In this document: positions 25,901-33,467 of the stretch, in pieces
Layout: the number at the start of each line of letters is the position of its first letter
How positions within the stretch are numbered: the stretch's first letter is position 1
Source: Streptomyces melanogenes
GTDB taxonomy: Bacteria > Actinomycetota > Actinomycetes > Streptomycetales > Streptomycetaceae
DNA length: 64,000 nt
NCBI RefSeq assembly: GCF_014649795.1
Contig: NZ_BMTS01000001.1
Span: forward strand, 496,001 to 560,000
Direction: 5' to 3'
Made by a program: the position numbers and the translations under genes
The notes under the pieces: generated by a model
What the model was told of the DNA's origin: nothing
The model's database searches: none
The model's input: only the letters and a program-made list of their open reading frames with translations

Positions 25901-26690
25901 CTCGGCGGGCGCCGACCGCACGGTCCGGCTCTGGGACGTGCCCCGGCGCACGCTCCTCACCACGCTGACCGGGCACGCCGGTTCGGTGTTCGCCGTGGCG
26001 TTCTCCCCGGACGGGCGCACGCTGGCGTCCGGGAGCGCCGACCGCACGGTACGGCTGTGGCGCGCGGCCGACGGCGCTCCGCTGGCGGTCCTGCGCGGCC
26101 ACACGGACTTCGTCAACGCGGTCGCCTTCGCCCCGGACGGGCGCACCCTCGCCACCGGCAGCGACGATCTGACGGTCCGTCTGTGGGATCCGGCCGGGCA
26201 CGCGGTGCGCACGGTCCTGCGCGGCCATACCGGCTCGGTGCGCGGTGTGGCGTTCTCACCCGACGGCCGCACCCTGGCCAGCGCCGGCAACGACGGCACG
26301 GTCCGCCTCTGGGACCCCCGGCGCGCCGCCACGCTCCGCTCGCTCACCGGCCACAGCGGTTCCGTACGCGCGGTGGCCTTCAGCCCGGACGGGGCGGTGC
26401 TCGCGAGCAGCGGCAGCGACCGGACCGTCCGGCTGTGGCAGCCCGCGTCGGGGCGCTTCGTCGCAGCCCTCAGCGGACACGCCGGAGCGGTGTGGGGCGT
26501 GGTGTTCGCCCCCGGACGGCCGGGGACGCTGGCGAGCAGCAGCAATGACGGGACGGTCCGGCTGTGGTCGACGGACCTGCGGGCGCGCGAGGCGGAGGTC
26601 TGCCGACTGCTCGGCGACACCGGTCCCCGCCGGTGGGCCGGACTGCTGCCGGGTCTGCCGTACGAGCGCGTCTGCGGGCCGACGGACTGA
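22908..26690 (+). CDS. XRE HTH - STAND NTPase - TM - 14x WD40 protein
   Basis: 1260 residues from GTG 22908, with GGAAAGG upstream. Order: an XRE helix-turn-helix (about 10-65; MSLTELARSVHYSKGYLSKIENG); a CPYRGLAAYGPQDAEWFFGRD entry motif; an nSTAND1-type P-loop NTPase with Walker A PSGAGKSS (about 145) and Walker B VLVVDQFEE (about 230); a helical region; one membrane helix (about 560-582); and 14 WD40 repeats (about 643-1235) ending in VRLW[DGR]. Fourteen blades fit two seven-bladed propellers. STAND proteins switch or oligomerise when a repeat-domain ligand binds. The combination of DNA-binding and membrane segments is characteristic of actinomycetes. The role is unknown; a regulatory or defence-like sensor is possible. 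Confidence 0.92.
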   Translation: MPTNDEMASEFAAELRRLRSLRGMSLTELARSVHYSKGYLSKIENGGKPPTLDVARRCDAVLDAGGGLTRLVPKTPAGPPAVVGVPQARSGEADPEGARCPYRGLAAYGPQDAEWFFGRDGATAELVGRLAERVGHGPLAVVAPSGAGKSSLLQAGLLPALRRGALPVAGSAAWPAVVCTPTAHPLRELVRCTADLLGRAGDRLTPEALAERPRALLDAARDAHGHPGLVLVVDQFEEVFTLCADEHERRAFVAVLHALATGTEPPSGAAAEAAVILGVRADFFGHCLDHPELAEAFTHGLFALAPMSDAEQRAAIAGPAERAGLALEPGLAELLLRDLRSGPAASPGSLPLLGHALLATWQQRTGRTLTVAGYETTGGIHGAVARTAESVFTRLDPAERRMARHLLVRLVQVGEGSAAQTRRPLERALIPGQSADPPAAARALDAFLRARLVTAGAQTVEITHEALLHAWPRLHGWIESDRAALVQRQQLADTAVEWARAAHDPGLLYRGARLDAVRDWERRPGSGDRLGEREAAFVAACLAEEERGRRAARRHVRVRRTLLGALAALLAVAVAAGTVAFRQRSDAYRQRRIAQSQAMAVRSEALAEGRPEASMLLAAAAYRSAATPESRGALLSTQAQYFDGRLTGHQGAVNGVAFSPDGRLLASAGSDATVRIWDTVQHRETATLTGYDGPVTAVAFAPDGHRLATGGTDGSVRLWDMPSRRMTAILTGHRGAVRSVAFAPDGRGLVSGGLDRTVRLWGVPDGAPRGVLTGHGDAVMAVAYAPDGRTVASAGADRTVRLWDAADGRPGAVLTGHTDQVLGLAFAPDGRSLASGSADRTVRLWDTADGTARAVLTGHGDDVNAVVFSRSGDTLASAGGEGTVRLWDPVKRRLAAVLSGHTDYVLSIAAGPDGRLATGGFDQSVVLWNPGGPALVARPFAEEWQSAFSPDGRLLAAAAADHTVRLWDAARRRPLPPLTGHDGSVFAVAFSPDGRLLASAGADRTVRLWDVPRRTLLTTLTGHAGSVFAVAFSPDGRTLASGSADRTVRLWRAADGAPLAVLRGHTDFVNAVAFAPDGRTLATGSDDLTVRLWDPAGHAVRTVLRGHTGSVRGVAFSPDGRTLASAGNDGTVRLWDPRRAATLRSLTGHSGSVRAVAFSPDGAVLASSGSDRTVRLWQPASGRFVAALSGHAGAVWGVVFAPGRPGTLASSSNDGTVRLWSTDLRAREAEVCRLLGDTGPRRWAGLLPGLPYERVCGPTD

Positions 26691-26840
26691 CGGAGCGTCA
26701 GTTTCCTTGGATACCCGGGGCTGTTTCCCTGGGTGTTTCCCGTTTCACATCCGCGCGGGCGACACCCGCCTCCTCGACACCGGCCCCGGGCGGCGGCCAG
26801 GCTCGAACCCGTCCCGACACCGGCGGCGGAGGCACCCCCA

Positions 26841-26854
26841 CCTCTCGCGAGAGG
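26841..26854. promoter_or_regulatory. 14-bp perfect palindrome upstream of a small secreted protein gene
   Basis: CCTCTCG|CGAGAGG has no central gap. It lies 70 nt before the ATG at 26924. Two direct copies of GACGCGTA (26872-26879 and 26890-26897), 18 bp apart, follow it. Confidence 0.4.
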
Positions 26855-26923
26855 CGATCCCTGCGCCATGGGACGCGTAGGACAGGTAAGACGCGTACGA
26901 CTCGAACAAGGAGCACGCACACC

Positions 26924-27307
26924 ATGAACGCACTCGACAAGCTCGCCCTGATGGCGGCCGCCACCGTGCTGGCGGCCGGATTCACCGCCGCCGTCCCCGC
27001 CGTGGCCGCCGCCCCGGCCAGGACCACCAAGCCCGCGGCCGAGTGCGGGGTGCGCTCGGACGGACGGCTGTACTGCGGCAACAAGGCGGGTGCGAAGGGC
27101 TACGCGGACCGCTCGTACCGCTCGGCGACCCGGGGCCAGCTGAACGGCACCTTCAGCTGGTTCCAGTGCTGGGGCCACGGCGACCCGCACCAGGGCCAGA
27201 ACGACATCTGGTACTGGACGCAGCTCGACAACGGCGCCTGGGGGAATGTGCCCGCGGTCGACGTGAACACGGGCCAGGACCCGGCCCCCGGCCTGAGTCA
27301 GTGCTGA
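26924..27307 (+). CDS. Small secreted protein with SH3-like C-terminus
   Basis: 127 residues from ATG 26924, with AAGGAG upstream. A signal peptide (LALMAAATVLAAGFTAAVPAVAAA) is followed by ECGVRSDGRLYCGN and a C-terminal domain TFSWFQCWGHGDPHQGQNDIWYWTQLDNGAWGNVP.. ending PGLSQC. Four Cys residues suggest two disulfides. The NDIWYWTQ-GAWG pattern resembles bacterial SH3-like domains that bind peptidoglycan or exported partners. The gene is separated from the WD40 gene by 233 nt and so is probably transcribed on its own. No enzymatic motif is seen. Confidence 0.8.
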   Translation: MNALDKLALMAAATVLAAGFTAAVPAVAAAPARTTKPAAECGVRSDGRLYCGNKAGAKGYADRSYRSATRGQLNGTFSWFQCWGHGDPHQGQNDIWYWTQLDNGAWGNVPAVDVNTGQDPAPGLSQC

Positions 27308-27337
27308 CCGCCCGTCGAACGTAATGCCGTCGCCGCC

Positions 27338-27370
27338 CGCCGCCCGCCGCACCCTCCCCGGCGGGCGGCG
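27338..27370. terminator. Bidirectional terminator hairpin
   Basis: Perfect 12-bp stem CGCCGCCCGCCG / CGGCGGGCGGCG with a 9-nt loop between convergent genes. Confidence 0.8.
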
Positions 27371-27379
27371 CTCGTGTGC

Positions 27380-28324
27380 TCAGACCCCTTGGAAACTGCG
27401 CCGGTACGCGTGCGGGCTGGTGCCGATGAGGCGCTTGAAGCGGTCCCGGAAGGCGGTCGGGGAGCCGAAGCCGACCTGGAGCGCGATGCGGTCGACGGGG
27501 TGGGCGGTGGTCTCCAGGAGGTGCTGGGCCCGGCGGATCCGCGCCCGGTGCAGCCATTGCAGCGGGGAGGTGCCCGTCTGCTCGCGGAAGCGCCGGTGCA
27601 GGGTGCGGGCGCTCATCCCGGCCCGCGCGGCCAGGTCGTCGAGGGTGAGGTCGGCGCCGGCGTTCTCCTCCATCCACAGCAGCAGCGGTTCCATCGTCGA
27701 GCCGCGCGGGGCGGGCGGATGCTCGGGCACGATGAACTGGGCCTGCCCGCCCTCGCGTTCGAGTGGCATCACCGACAGCCGTGCCGCGTCGGCCGCCACC
27801 GCCGAGCCCAGATCGCTGCGGATCATGTGCAGGCACAGATCGAGGCCCGCGGCGGCCCCGGCCGAGGTGAGCAGCTGTCCGTCGTCGACGTAGAGCACGG
27901 CCGGGTCCACGTCGACGGCCGGATGGAGCTCGGCGAGCAGCGCGGCGGCGACCCAGTGCGTGGTGGCCCGATGGCCGTCGAGCAGGCCGGTCGCGGCGAG
28001 CACGAAGGCGCCCGTGCAGATGGAGGCGATCCGCGCGCCCCGGGCGGCGGCCTGCCGCACGGCGTCCAGGACGTCGTCCGGGACGGGTGCGGCGGGGTCG
28101 GCGCAGCCCGGCAGGATCACCGTGTCCGCCTCGGCCAGCGCGTCCAGCCTCCGAGGGGCCCGAAGCGTGAACGCCCCCGCGTCCACCTCCTCGGCGGGCG
28201 CGCACACCTGGACGCGGTACGCGGGTCGCCCGTCCGGCAGCCGGGTGCGCTGGAACACCTCGATCGGCGTGGACAGGTCGAAGGGGATGACTCCGTCGAG
28301 GGCGAGGACGGCCACGGTGTGCAT
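27380..28324 (-). CDS. GlxA family transcriptional regulator (DJ-1/PfpI-like + AraC HTH)
   Basis: 314 residues. The N-terminal class-I glutamine amidotransferase-like domain reads MHTVAVLALDGVIPFDLSTPIEVF, VILPGCADP and ARIASICTGAFVLAATGLLDG, with the nucleophile-elbow Cys present. The C-terminal AraC pair reads TLDDLAARAGMSARTLHRRFREQTGTSPLQWLHRARI and VGFGSPTAFRDRFKRLIGTSPHAYRR. GlxA-type regulators often control adjacent catabolic or metabolite genes. It is divergent from the LuxE/LuxC-like operon across 304 nt and is the obvious candidate for its local regulator. Confidence 0.92.
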   Translation of the reverse strand: MHTVAVLALDGVIPFDLSTPIEVFQRTRLPDGRPAYRVQVCAPAEEVDAGAFTLRAPRRLDALAEADTVILPGCADPAAPVPDDVLDAVRQAAARGARIASICTGAFVLAATGLLDGHRATTHWVAAALLAELHPAVDVDPAVLYVDDGQLLTSAGAAAGLDLCLHMIRSDLGSAVAADAARLSVMPLEREGGQAQFIVPEHPPAPRGSTMEPLLLWMEENAGADLTLDDLAARAGMSARTLHRRFREQTGTSPLQWLHRARIRRAQHLLETTAHPVDRIALQVGFGSPTAFRDRFKRLIGTSPHAYRRSFQGV

Positions 28325-28628
28325 GGCTCAACCTTAGAAGAGTACCCAGATCCCGGTCAGCCGCCTTCGATCGCAGCGCCACGGATCGATGATCCCTGCA
28401 AAAATCGTCGTTTTCAGCCATGACGACCGGTGGATGTGCGGCCAACTTTGCGATTCGCGCTCCGATGTTCCATCATCGTGACCGCGCGTCAGTTCTCGGC
28501 GCGCTTCGAGGAGTCAGGGGCACGGGGGAATCCCCTGTACACCGAACGATCCCGCAGGCGGCGAGCACGTGGTCTCGCCATGCCGCGGTGACTCCCGCCC
28601 AGTTCCGTTTCACCTAGGCAAAGGCCGC
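28325..28628. promoter_or_regulatory. Divergent intergenic region of glxA-like gene and lux-like operon
   Basis: 304 nt without a gene. It contains the 11-bp palindrome GGGGA-A-TCCCC (28525-28535), nested in a CAGGGG (28515-28520) / CCCCTG (28532-28537) inverted repeat, about 95 nt before the first operon ATG. An AT-rich CAAAAATCGTCGTTTTCAG block lies near the regulator gene. It must carry both divergent promoters. Confidence 0.5.
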
Positions 28629-29900
28629 ATGTCCGCCCAGCAGCTTTCGGACCTCATCCGGTTCGCCCGGCACAACTCGCCCTTCTACCGTGACCTCTAC
28701 GCGTCCCTGCCGCCGGACGCCGACCGCCTCACCGACCTGCCGGTCGTGGACCAGGAGCGGTTCTGGGCGGCCAACACCCTCGACGGCAACCGCGTCCTGA
28801 CCGGCCCCCTCAGCGAGGCGACCGTCTACAAGACCGGCGGCACCACCGGGGCGCCCAAGTTCTCCGTCTACACCCGCGACGAGTGGCGCACCTTCGTGAC
28901 CGCCTTCGGCCAGGGCCTGGTGGACACCGGCCTGCGCCCGGGCCACCGCGTCGCCGACCTCTTCTACGCGGGCGAGCTCTACGCCAGCTTCCTGTTCGTC
29001 CTCGACTCGCTCGCCCACGCGCCCGTCGAGAACGTACGGCTGCCCATCGGCGGCGCCGCGCCGCTGGAGTCGACGGCGGCGACCCTGCGCGACTTCGCGG
29101 CGCAGGTCGTGGCGGGCACCTCCACCACGCTGTGCCGCCTCGCCGAGCACCTCCTCGCGACGGACCTGCGGCTCGACTCGGTCGAGCTGGTCCTCTTCGG
29201 CGGCGAGGCCCTCTTCGCCGACCAGCGGCGACTGCTCACCGCCGCGTTCCCCAACGCGGCGGTCCGGTCGGTCGGTTACGCCAGCGTCGACGCGGGGCTG
29301 CTCGGCCGCCCCGTGCCCGGCCCCGACACGCGGGTGCACCGCGCCTTCACCCCGGAGTCGATCGTCGAGATCCTCGACGAGGCCACGGGCGAGCCCATCA
29401 CCGAGCCCGGCCGGGCCGGCCGCGTCGTGGTGACCAGCCTCTTCCGCCGGCTGATGCCCGTCATCCGCTACCCCGCTGGCGACCGCGCCGAGTGGACCGA
29501 CACCGACCTGGGCCACTTCCGCATCCTCGGCCGCGCCGAGGAGGGCGTCCGGGTGGGGCCGGTGTCGCTGTACTCGCAGGACGCGCAGGACGCCGTCGCC
29601 GAGGCGGACACCGAGGGCCGCATCGTCGGCATGCAGCTGGTCGTCCGCCGCTGGGAGGGCCGCGACGGGCTGGTGCTGCGGCTCGCCACCGCCCCGGGCG
29701 ACGACGACCCGGCCGCGCTCGCACTGCTCGCCAAGGCCGTCGTCACCGAACTGGAGAGCGCCCGTCCGCTGTATCCGGACAGCGTGAGCACCGGATTCGT
29801 GCACCCGCTCTCCGTCGAGTGGGCGCGCCACCGCGACCTCGCCGTCAACCCGCGTACGGGCAAGCTCGTCCGCGTCCTGGACGAGAGGCCGACCGCATGA
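28629..29900 (+). CDS. PaaK-like adenylate-forming enzyme (ANL superfamily), first gene of lux-like operon
   Basis: 423 residues from ATG 28629; a GTG at 28569 would extend it by 20 residues without resemblance. The N-terminus LIRFARHNSPFYRDLYASLP is the typical start of phenylacetate-CoA ligase-like proteins. The phosphate-binding loop TGGTTG (69-74) is intact, followed by DLFYAGELYASF, LFGGEALF and the A5-like GYASVDAG. The C-terminal domain has VVTSLFRRLMPVIRYPAGDRAEW and a final conserved lysine region, NPRTGKLVRVLDER. It should activate a carboxylate as acyl-AMP, then pass it to CoA or a protein. It is shorter than many PaaK proteins and resembles the C-terminal half of the fusion at 33464-35986. 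Its stop overlaps the next start (ATGA). Confidence 0.88.
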   Translation: MSAQQLSDLIRFARHNSPFYRDLYASLPPDADRLTDLPVVDQERFWAANTLDGNRVLTGPLSEATVYKTGGTTGAPKFSVYTRDEWRTFVTAFGQGLVDTGLRPGHRVADLFYAGELYASFLFVLDSLAHAPVENVRLPIGGAAPLESTAATLRDFAAQVVAGTSTTLCRLAEHLLATDLRLDSVELVLFGGEALFADQRRLLTAAFPNAAVRSVGYASVDAGLLGRPVPGPDTRVHRAFTPESIVEILDEATGEPITEPGRAGRVVVTSLFRRLMPVIRYPAGDRAEWTDTDLGHFRILGRAEEGVRVGPVSLYSQDAQDAVAEADTEGRIVGMQLVVRRWEGRDGLVLRLATAPGDDDPAALALLAKAVVTELESARPLYPDSVSTGFVHPLSVEWARHRDLAVNPRTGKLVRVLDERPTA

Positions 29901-31189
29901 GCACCACCCTCGTGGACGAGGGCCGCCGCAGGCCGCTCGTCCTGCGCAACCGCGCCTTCGGCGCCGTGTGGCTGAGCCAGGTCCTGACCCAGGCCGCCGT
30001 CCGCATGTTCCAGGTCGGCGTCTCCTGGTGGCTGGTGGCCTACGCGGTCGACGGCGGCCGGGGCCTGGCCTCCGGCCTCTTCATGGCCGTCAGCACCCTG
30101 CCCGCCGTGGCCCTCGCCCCGGTGGTGGCCCGTGTCGTCGCCCGCACCGCCCACCGCTCCGTGCTGCGCACGGCCGCCGCGGTGGCCGGGGCCGCCGCCG
30201 TCGCGCTCGCCGGCTGGGCGTGGACGAGCGGTCTGCCGCTGCCCGCCGTGTACGCCGCGACCCTCGCCCTGGCCACCTGTCAGGCCTTCTTCGACCCCTG
30301 TCTGACCACCTCGGTGCCCGAACTCGTCGACGACGAGGACATCGAGGCGGCCACCGGCTTCGAGCTGTCCACCCAGTCCCTGGCCGGTCTCGGCGGGGCG
30401 CTGCTCGGCGCCGTGACCGTCGACCGCGCGGGCGTGGCCGGACTGGGCGCGGGCTGCGGGGCCGCCTACCTCGCCGCGGCACTGCTCGTCGCGGGCGTCC
30501 GCTTCCGTACCACCGCCTCCGGTGCCGACGACGAGGCCGACGCGACCGCCGAGCCCGAGCGGCGCACGCTCCGCGACATCCTCGGCGGACTCCCGTACGT
30601 ACGGCGGATCCTGATCTGCTTCACCGCGGCCAACCTCTTCACCACCGCCGTCTTCGTCGTCATCCCCCTCTACACCCGGACCGTCCTGGCCGACGGCGGC
30701 TCCACCGTGGCCCTCCTGGAGGCGTCCCTGGGGTGCGGCACGCTCATCGGCTCGTTCACCGGCGCCCGGGTGCCGGGACGGCCCACCGTCGCGGGTTCCT
30801 ACTGCCTGGCGCTGATGGCGTTCGCCCTGGCGCTGCCGGGGCTCGTCGCGGGACGACTCGTCTTCGCGGGGTGCCTGGTCGTCGCCGGATGGTGCGTGGG
30901 GGTGATCGGGGTGCGGTTCGTGGCCCTGTTCCAGCGGCTGGTGCCCGCCGCCGACAAGCCCGGGTTCTTCGCGGTGATGCAGGCGGTCCTGGGCGCCTCC
31001 TTCCCGGTGGCCTCGCTGCTGTTCGGCCTGGCGGGGGACCACCTCTCGGCGCAGACGCTGTGCCTGGTGCAGGCCGCCGGTCTGCTGCCCGCCGCCGCTG
31101 CCCTGGCCCTGCTGGGATCGCCCAACTCTCAAGTGACGCAGGAGAGTTCGGCCGACCGCACCCCCGAGCCCGTCGGGAGCGAACGATGA
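29897..31189 (+). CDS. MFS transporter (EntS/MFS_3-type exporter) in lux-like operon
   Basis: 430 residues, ATG overlapping the previous stop as ATGA. About 12 hydrophobic segments are seen, beginning NRAFGAVWLSQVLTQAAVRMFQVGVSWWLVAYAV, a sequence style typical of the EntS-like exporters of the major facilitator family. The central loop is acidic (DDEADATAEPERRTLRD). It should move a small metabolite across the cytoplasmic membrane using the proton gradient. Its place inside a biosynthetic operon suggests export of the product or self-protection. The substrate is not deducible. Confidence 0.9.
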   Translation: MSTTLVDEGRRRPLVLRNRAFGAVWLSQVLTQAAVRMFQVGVSWWLVAYAVDGGRGLASGLFMAVSTLPAVALAPVVARVVARTAHRSVLRTAAAVAGAAAVALAGWAWTSGLPLPAVYAATLALATCQAFFDPCLTTSVPELVDDEDIEAATGFELSTQSLAGLGGALLGAVTVDRAGVAGLGAGCGAAYLAAALLVAGVRFRTTASGADDEADATAEPERRTLRDILGGLPYVRRILICFTAANLFTTAVFVVIPLYTRTVLADGGSTVALLEASLGCGTLIGSFTGARVPGRPTVAGSYCLALMAFALALPGLVAGRLVFAGCLVVAGWCVGVIGVRFVALFQRLVPAADKPGFFAVMQAVLGASFPVASLLFGLAGDHLSAQTLCLVQAAGLLPAAAALALLGSPNSQVTQESSADRTPEPVGSER

Positions 31190-32322
31190 GCGCCCTCGTC
31201 GCCCCGGCCACCGGCGCCGACATCGCCGAGCTGCGCCAGCTCTACTACGCCGTCTACGGACCCCACTACCCGGCCGGACTCGGCACCGACCCGGCCGAGA
31301 TGGCCCGGCTCATCCAGGACCCCGACTCCCTGTGGCTGGTGGCCCGCTGCCCCGACACCGGCGCCCTGGCAGCGTCCGCCGCCATCCATGGAGAGCCCGG
31401 CAGCCGCATCGGCCGCCTCGAAGGCCTCGCCGTGCACCCCGACCACCGCTCCGGCGGCCTGGCCGCCACCCTCACCGAGGCGCTGTGCGCGGGCATGCTG
31501 GACAGCGGGCGCCTGGACTCGGTGTACGCGACGGTCCGCACGGTCAGCGCCGGACCCCAGCGCGTCGTCGCCCGCAACGGCTTCCGCCCGCTGGGCGTCC
31601 TGCCCAACGCCGTGGACCTCAGCAGCCGTGAAAGCCTCGCACTCTACGCGCGTCACTCGGCCGGTGTGCTGGAGCGCCGCGTGCCGGTCACCGAAGTGCC
31701 CGCGCAACTGCTGCCGCTCCTCACCGCCGTGGAGGGCTGTCTCGGCGTCAGCTACGGCGACGTCCGCGCCACCGGTCCGCTCCCGGCGGCCGGGCGCGGG
31801 CCCGCCGAGCGCCTGGAGATGATCGAGGCGCCCGCCTTCGTACGCCGCCGCTTCCGCGAGCGGTTCCCCGACGCGGGCGGCTGGTTCTACCCGCTGCACA
31901 CGCCCAACGTGCTGCTCACCCCCGACGACGGCCGGTTCGAGGTCTACGCGTACTTCAACCGCACCGGCGGCTACTGCTCGCTGCTGACCGCCCACCCCGA
32001 CCCGGCCGCTGCCGCCGACCACCTCGAACCCGTCACCCGGGCCCTGACCCGGGCCGGGGCGGGGTATGTGGAGGCGCTGGTGCCGCTCGCGCACCACCAG
32101 GCGCTCTCCGCGTTCCTGGCCCAGGGGTTCGTCGCGGGCGCGCTCTACCCGGCGATGCGCGCGGACGGCGACGGCTTCCACGACTACGTGGTGCTCTCGC
32201 GCACCACCGAGCAGATCGACTTCCGCGGCGTCGTCGTCGAGCCGCCCCTCCAGCCCTATCTGGACTGCTATCTGTCGGCCTGGGCGTCGACCTACCTGCC
32301 CACCCTAGAGGTTGCCTCATGA
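31186..32322 (+). CDS. GNAT family acyltransferase with long C-terminal extension, in lux-like operon
   Basis: 378 residues, ATGA overlap with the MFS gene. Residues 1-150 form a GNAT domain: IAELRQLYYAVYGPHYP, LEGLAVHPDHRSGGLAATLTEAL for the acyl-CoA pyrophosphate loop, and a RVVARNGFRPLG end. The remaining 220 residues are unassigned but contain a second GNAT-like half (FEVYAYFNRTGGYCSLLT; YVEALVPLAHHQALSAFLAQGF). In this operon it could acylate an amine or amino acid, or accept an activated acyl group. Which acyl donor it uses is unknown. Confidence 0.85.
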   Translation: MSALVAPATGADIAELRQLYYAVYGPHYPAGLGTDPAEMARLIQDPDSLWLVARCPDTGALAASAAIHGEPGSRIGRLEGLAVHPDHRSGGLAATLTEALCAGMLDSGRLDSVYATVRTVSAGPQRVVARNGFRPLGVLPNAVDLSSRESLALYARHSAGVLERRVPVTEVPAQLLPLLTAVEGCLGVSYGDVRATGPLPAAGRGPAERLEMIEAPAFVRRRFRERFPDAGGWFYPLHTPNVLLTPDDGRFEVYAYFNRTGGYCSLLTAHPDPAAAADHLEPVTRALTRAGAGYVEALVPLAHHQALSAFLAQGFVAGALYPAMRADGDGFHDYVVLSRTTEQIDFRGVVVEPPLQPYLDCYLSAWASTYLPTLEVAS

Positions 32323-33467
32323 ACCCCCATCTCGCCCCGGTCGGCGTCCCCGACCCCGCCCTCCTGCCCCGGGTGCAGGAGCTGTGCGACCTGACCGATC
32401 CGTACGCCTGCGGGCCCGCCGAGGACGAGCTGTTCGCCGCGGCCATGGCGGAGACCAACGCCTGGCACGCCGAGCGCTCCCCGTTCTTCCGCTCGCTGTA
32501 CGAGGCGGCGCCGCCCGCCGAGCCGTACCGCGCCCCGCTGGTGCACGCCAACTTCTTCAAGCGCCACGAAGTGCTGTCCATCCCGCGCGAGGACGTCGAC
32601 CTGCACCTGACCTCGTCGGGCACCACCGGCCAGAAGTCGCAGATGTTCTTCGACCGCTGGACCATCCGCTCGGCCCAGCGCATGGTCGCCCGCATCTTCG
32701 AGCGCAACGGCTGGATCACCCCCGACCAGGAGGTCAACTACCTCCTCTACAGCTACGAACCGGCCCCCGCCCTCAACCTCGGCACGGCCTTCACCGACAA
32801 CTACCTCTGCGACTTCGCCCCGGCCCGCACGGTCGAGTACGCGCTGCGCAACACCGGCAACGGCCACGAGTTCGACCCGTTCGGCTGCGTCGCCGCGCTG
32901 CGCCGCTTCGAGAGCGACGGCGCCCCGGTCCGCATCCTCGGCTTCCCCGCCTTCCTCTACTTCACCCTGGAGCGGATGCGCGCGATGGGGCTGCCGCCCC
33001 TGCGTCTGCCCGAGGGCTCCCTGGTCGTCCTCGGCGGCGGCTGGAAGGGCCACGCCGACCGGCGCATCGGCAAGGACGAGCTGTACGCCCGCGTCACCGA
33101 GCAGCTCGGCATCCCCGGCGACCGCATCCGCGACACCTTCGGATCCGTGGAGCACTGCATCCCGTACATCGAGTGCGACCACCACCGGCTGCACGCCCCC
33201 GTCTGGTCGCGCGTCGCCATCCTCTCCACCAGCACCCTGGAGCCCCTGCCGTACGGCGAGACCGGCTATCTGCACCTCGTCTCGCCGTACATCACCTCCG
33301 TACCGGCGCAGAGCGTCGTCATGGGCGACCTCGCCTCGCTGCACCCCGGCGAGGAGTGCGGGTGCGAGCTGGGCACCGACTGGTTCACCGTGCACGGGCG
33401 CGCCGGAGTGAGCCGCAACAAGAGCTGCGCGGTGGCCGCCGCCGAACTGATGAAGGGCATGTCGTGA
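32319..33467 (+). CDS. LuxE-like acyl-protein synthetase
   Basis: 382 residues, ATGA overlap with the GNAT gene. The fit to LuxE is along the whole length: NAWHAERSPFFRSLYE, the adenylation loop SSGTTG (99-104) followed by QKSQMFFDR, ILGFPAFLYF, VVLGGGWKG, FGSVEHCIPYIECDHHRLHAP and VVMGDLASLHPGEECGCELGT. The C-terminal RNKSCAVAAAELM places Cys370 where bioluminescent LuxE carries the Cys that receives the acyl group from acyl-AMP. LuxE activates fatty acid and hands it to LuxC for reduction. The partner LuxC domain is the next gene. No luciferase genes are present, so a non-luminescent use is inferred. Confidence 0.9.
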   Translation: MNPHLAPVGVPDPALLPRVQELCDLTDPYACGPAEDELFAAAMAETNAWHAERSPFFRSLYEAAPPAEPYRAPLVHANFFKRHEVLSIPREDVDLHLTSSGTTGQKSQMFFDRWTIRSAQRMVARIFERNGWITPDQEVNYLLYSYEPAPALNLGTAFTDNYLCDFAPARTVEYALRNTGNGHEFDPFGCVAALRRFESDGAPVRILGFPAFLYFTLERMRAMGLPPLRLPEGSLVVLGGGWKGHADRRIGKDELYARVTEQLGIPGDRIRDTFGSVEHCIPYIECDHHRLHAPVWSRVAILSTSTLEPLPYGETGYLHLVSPYITSVPAQSVVMGDLASLHPGEECGCELGTDWFTVHGRAGVSRNKSCAVAAAELMKGMS

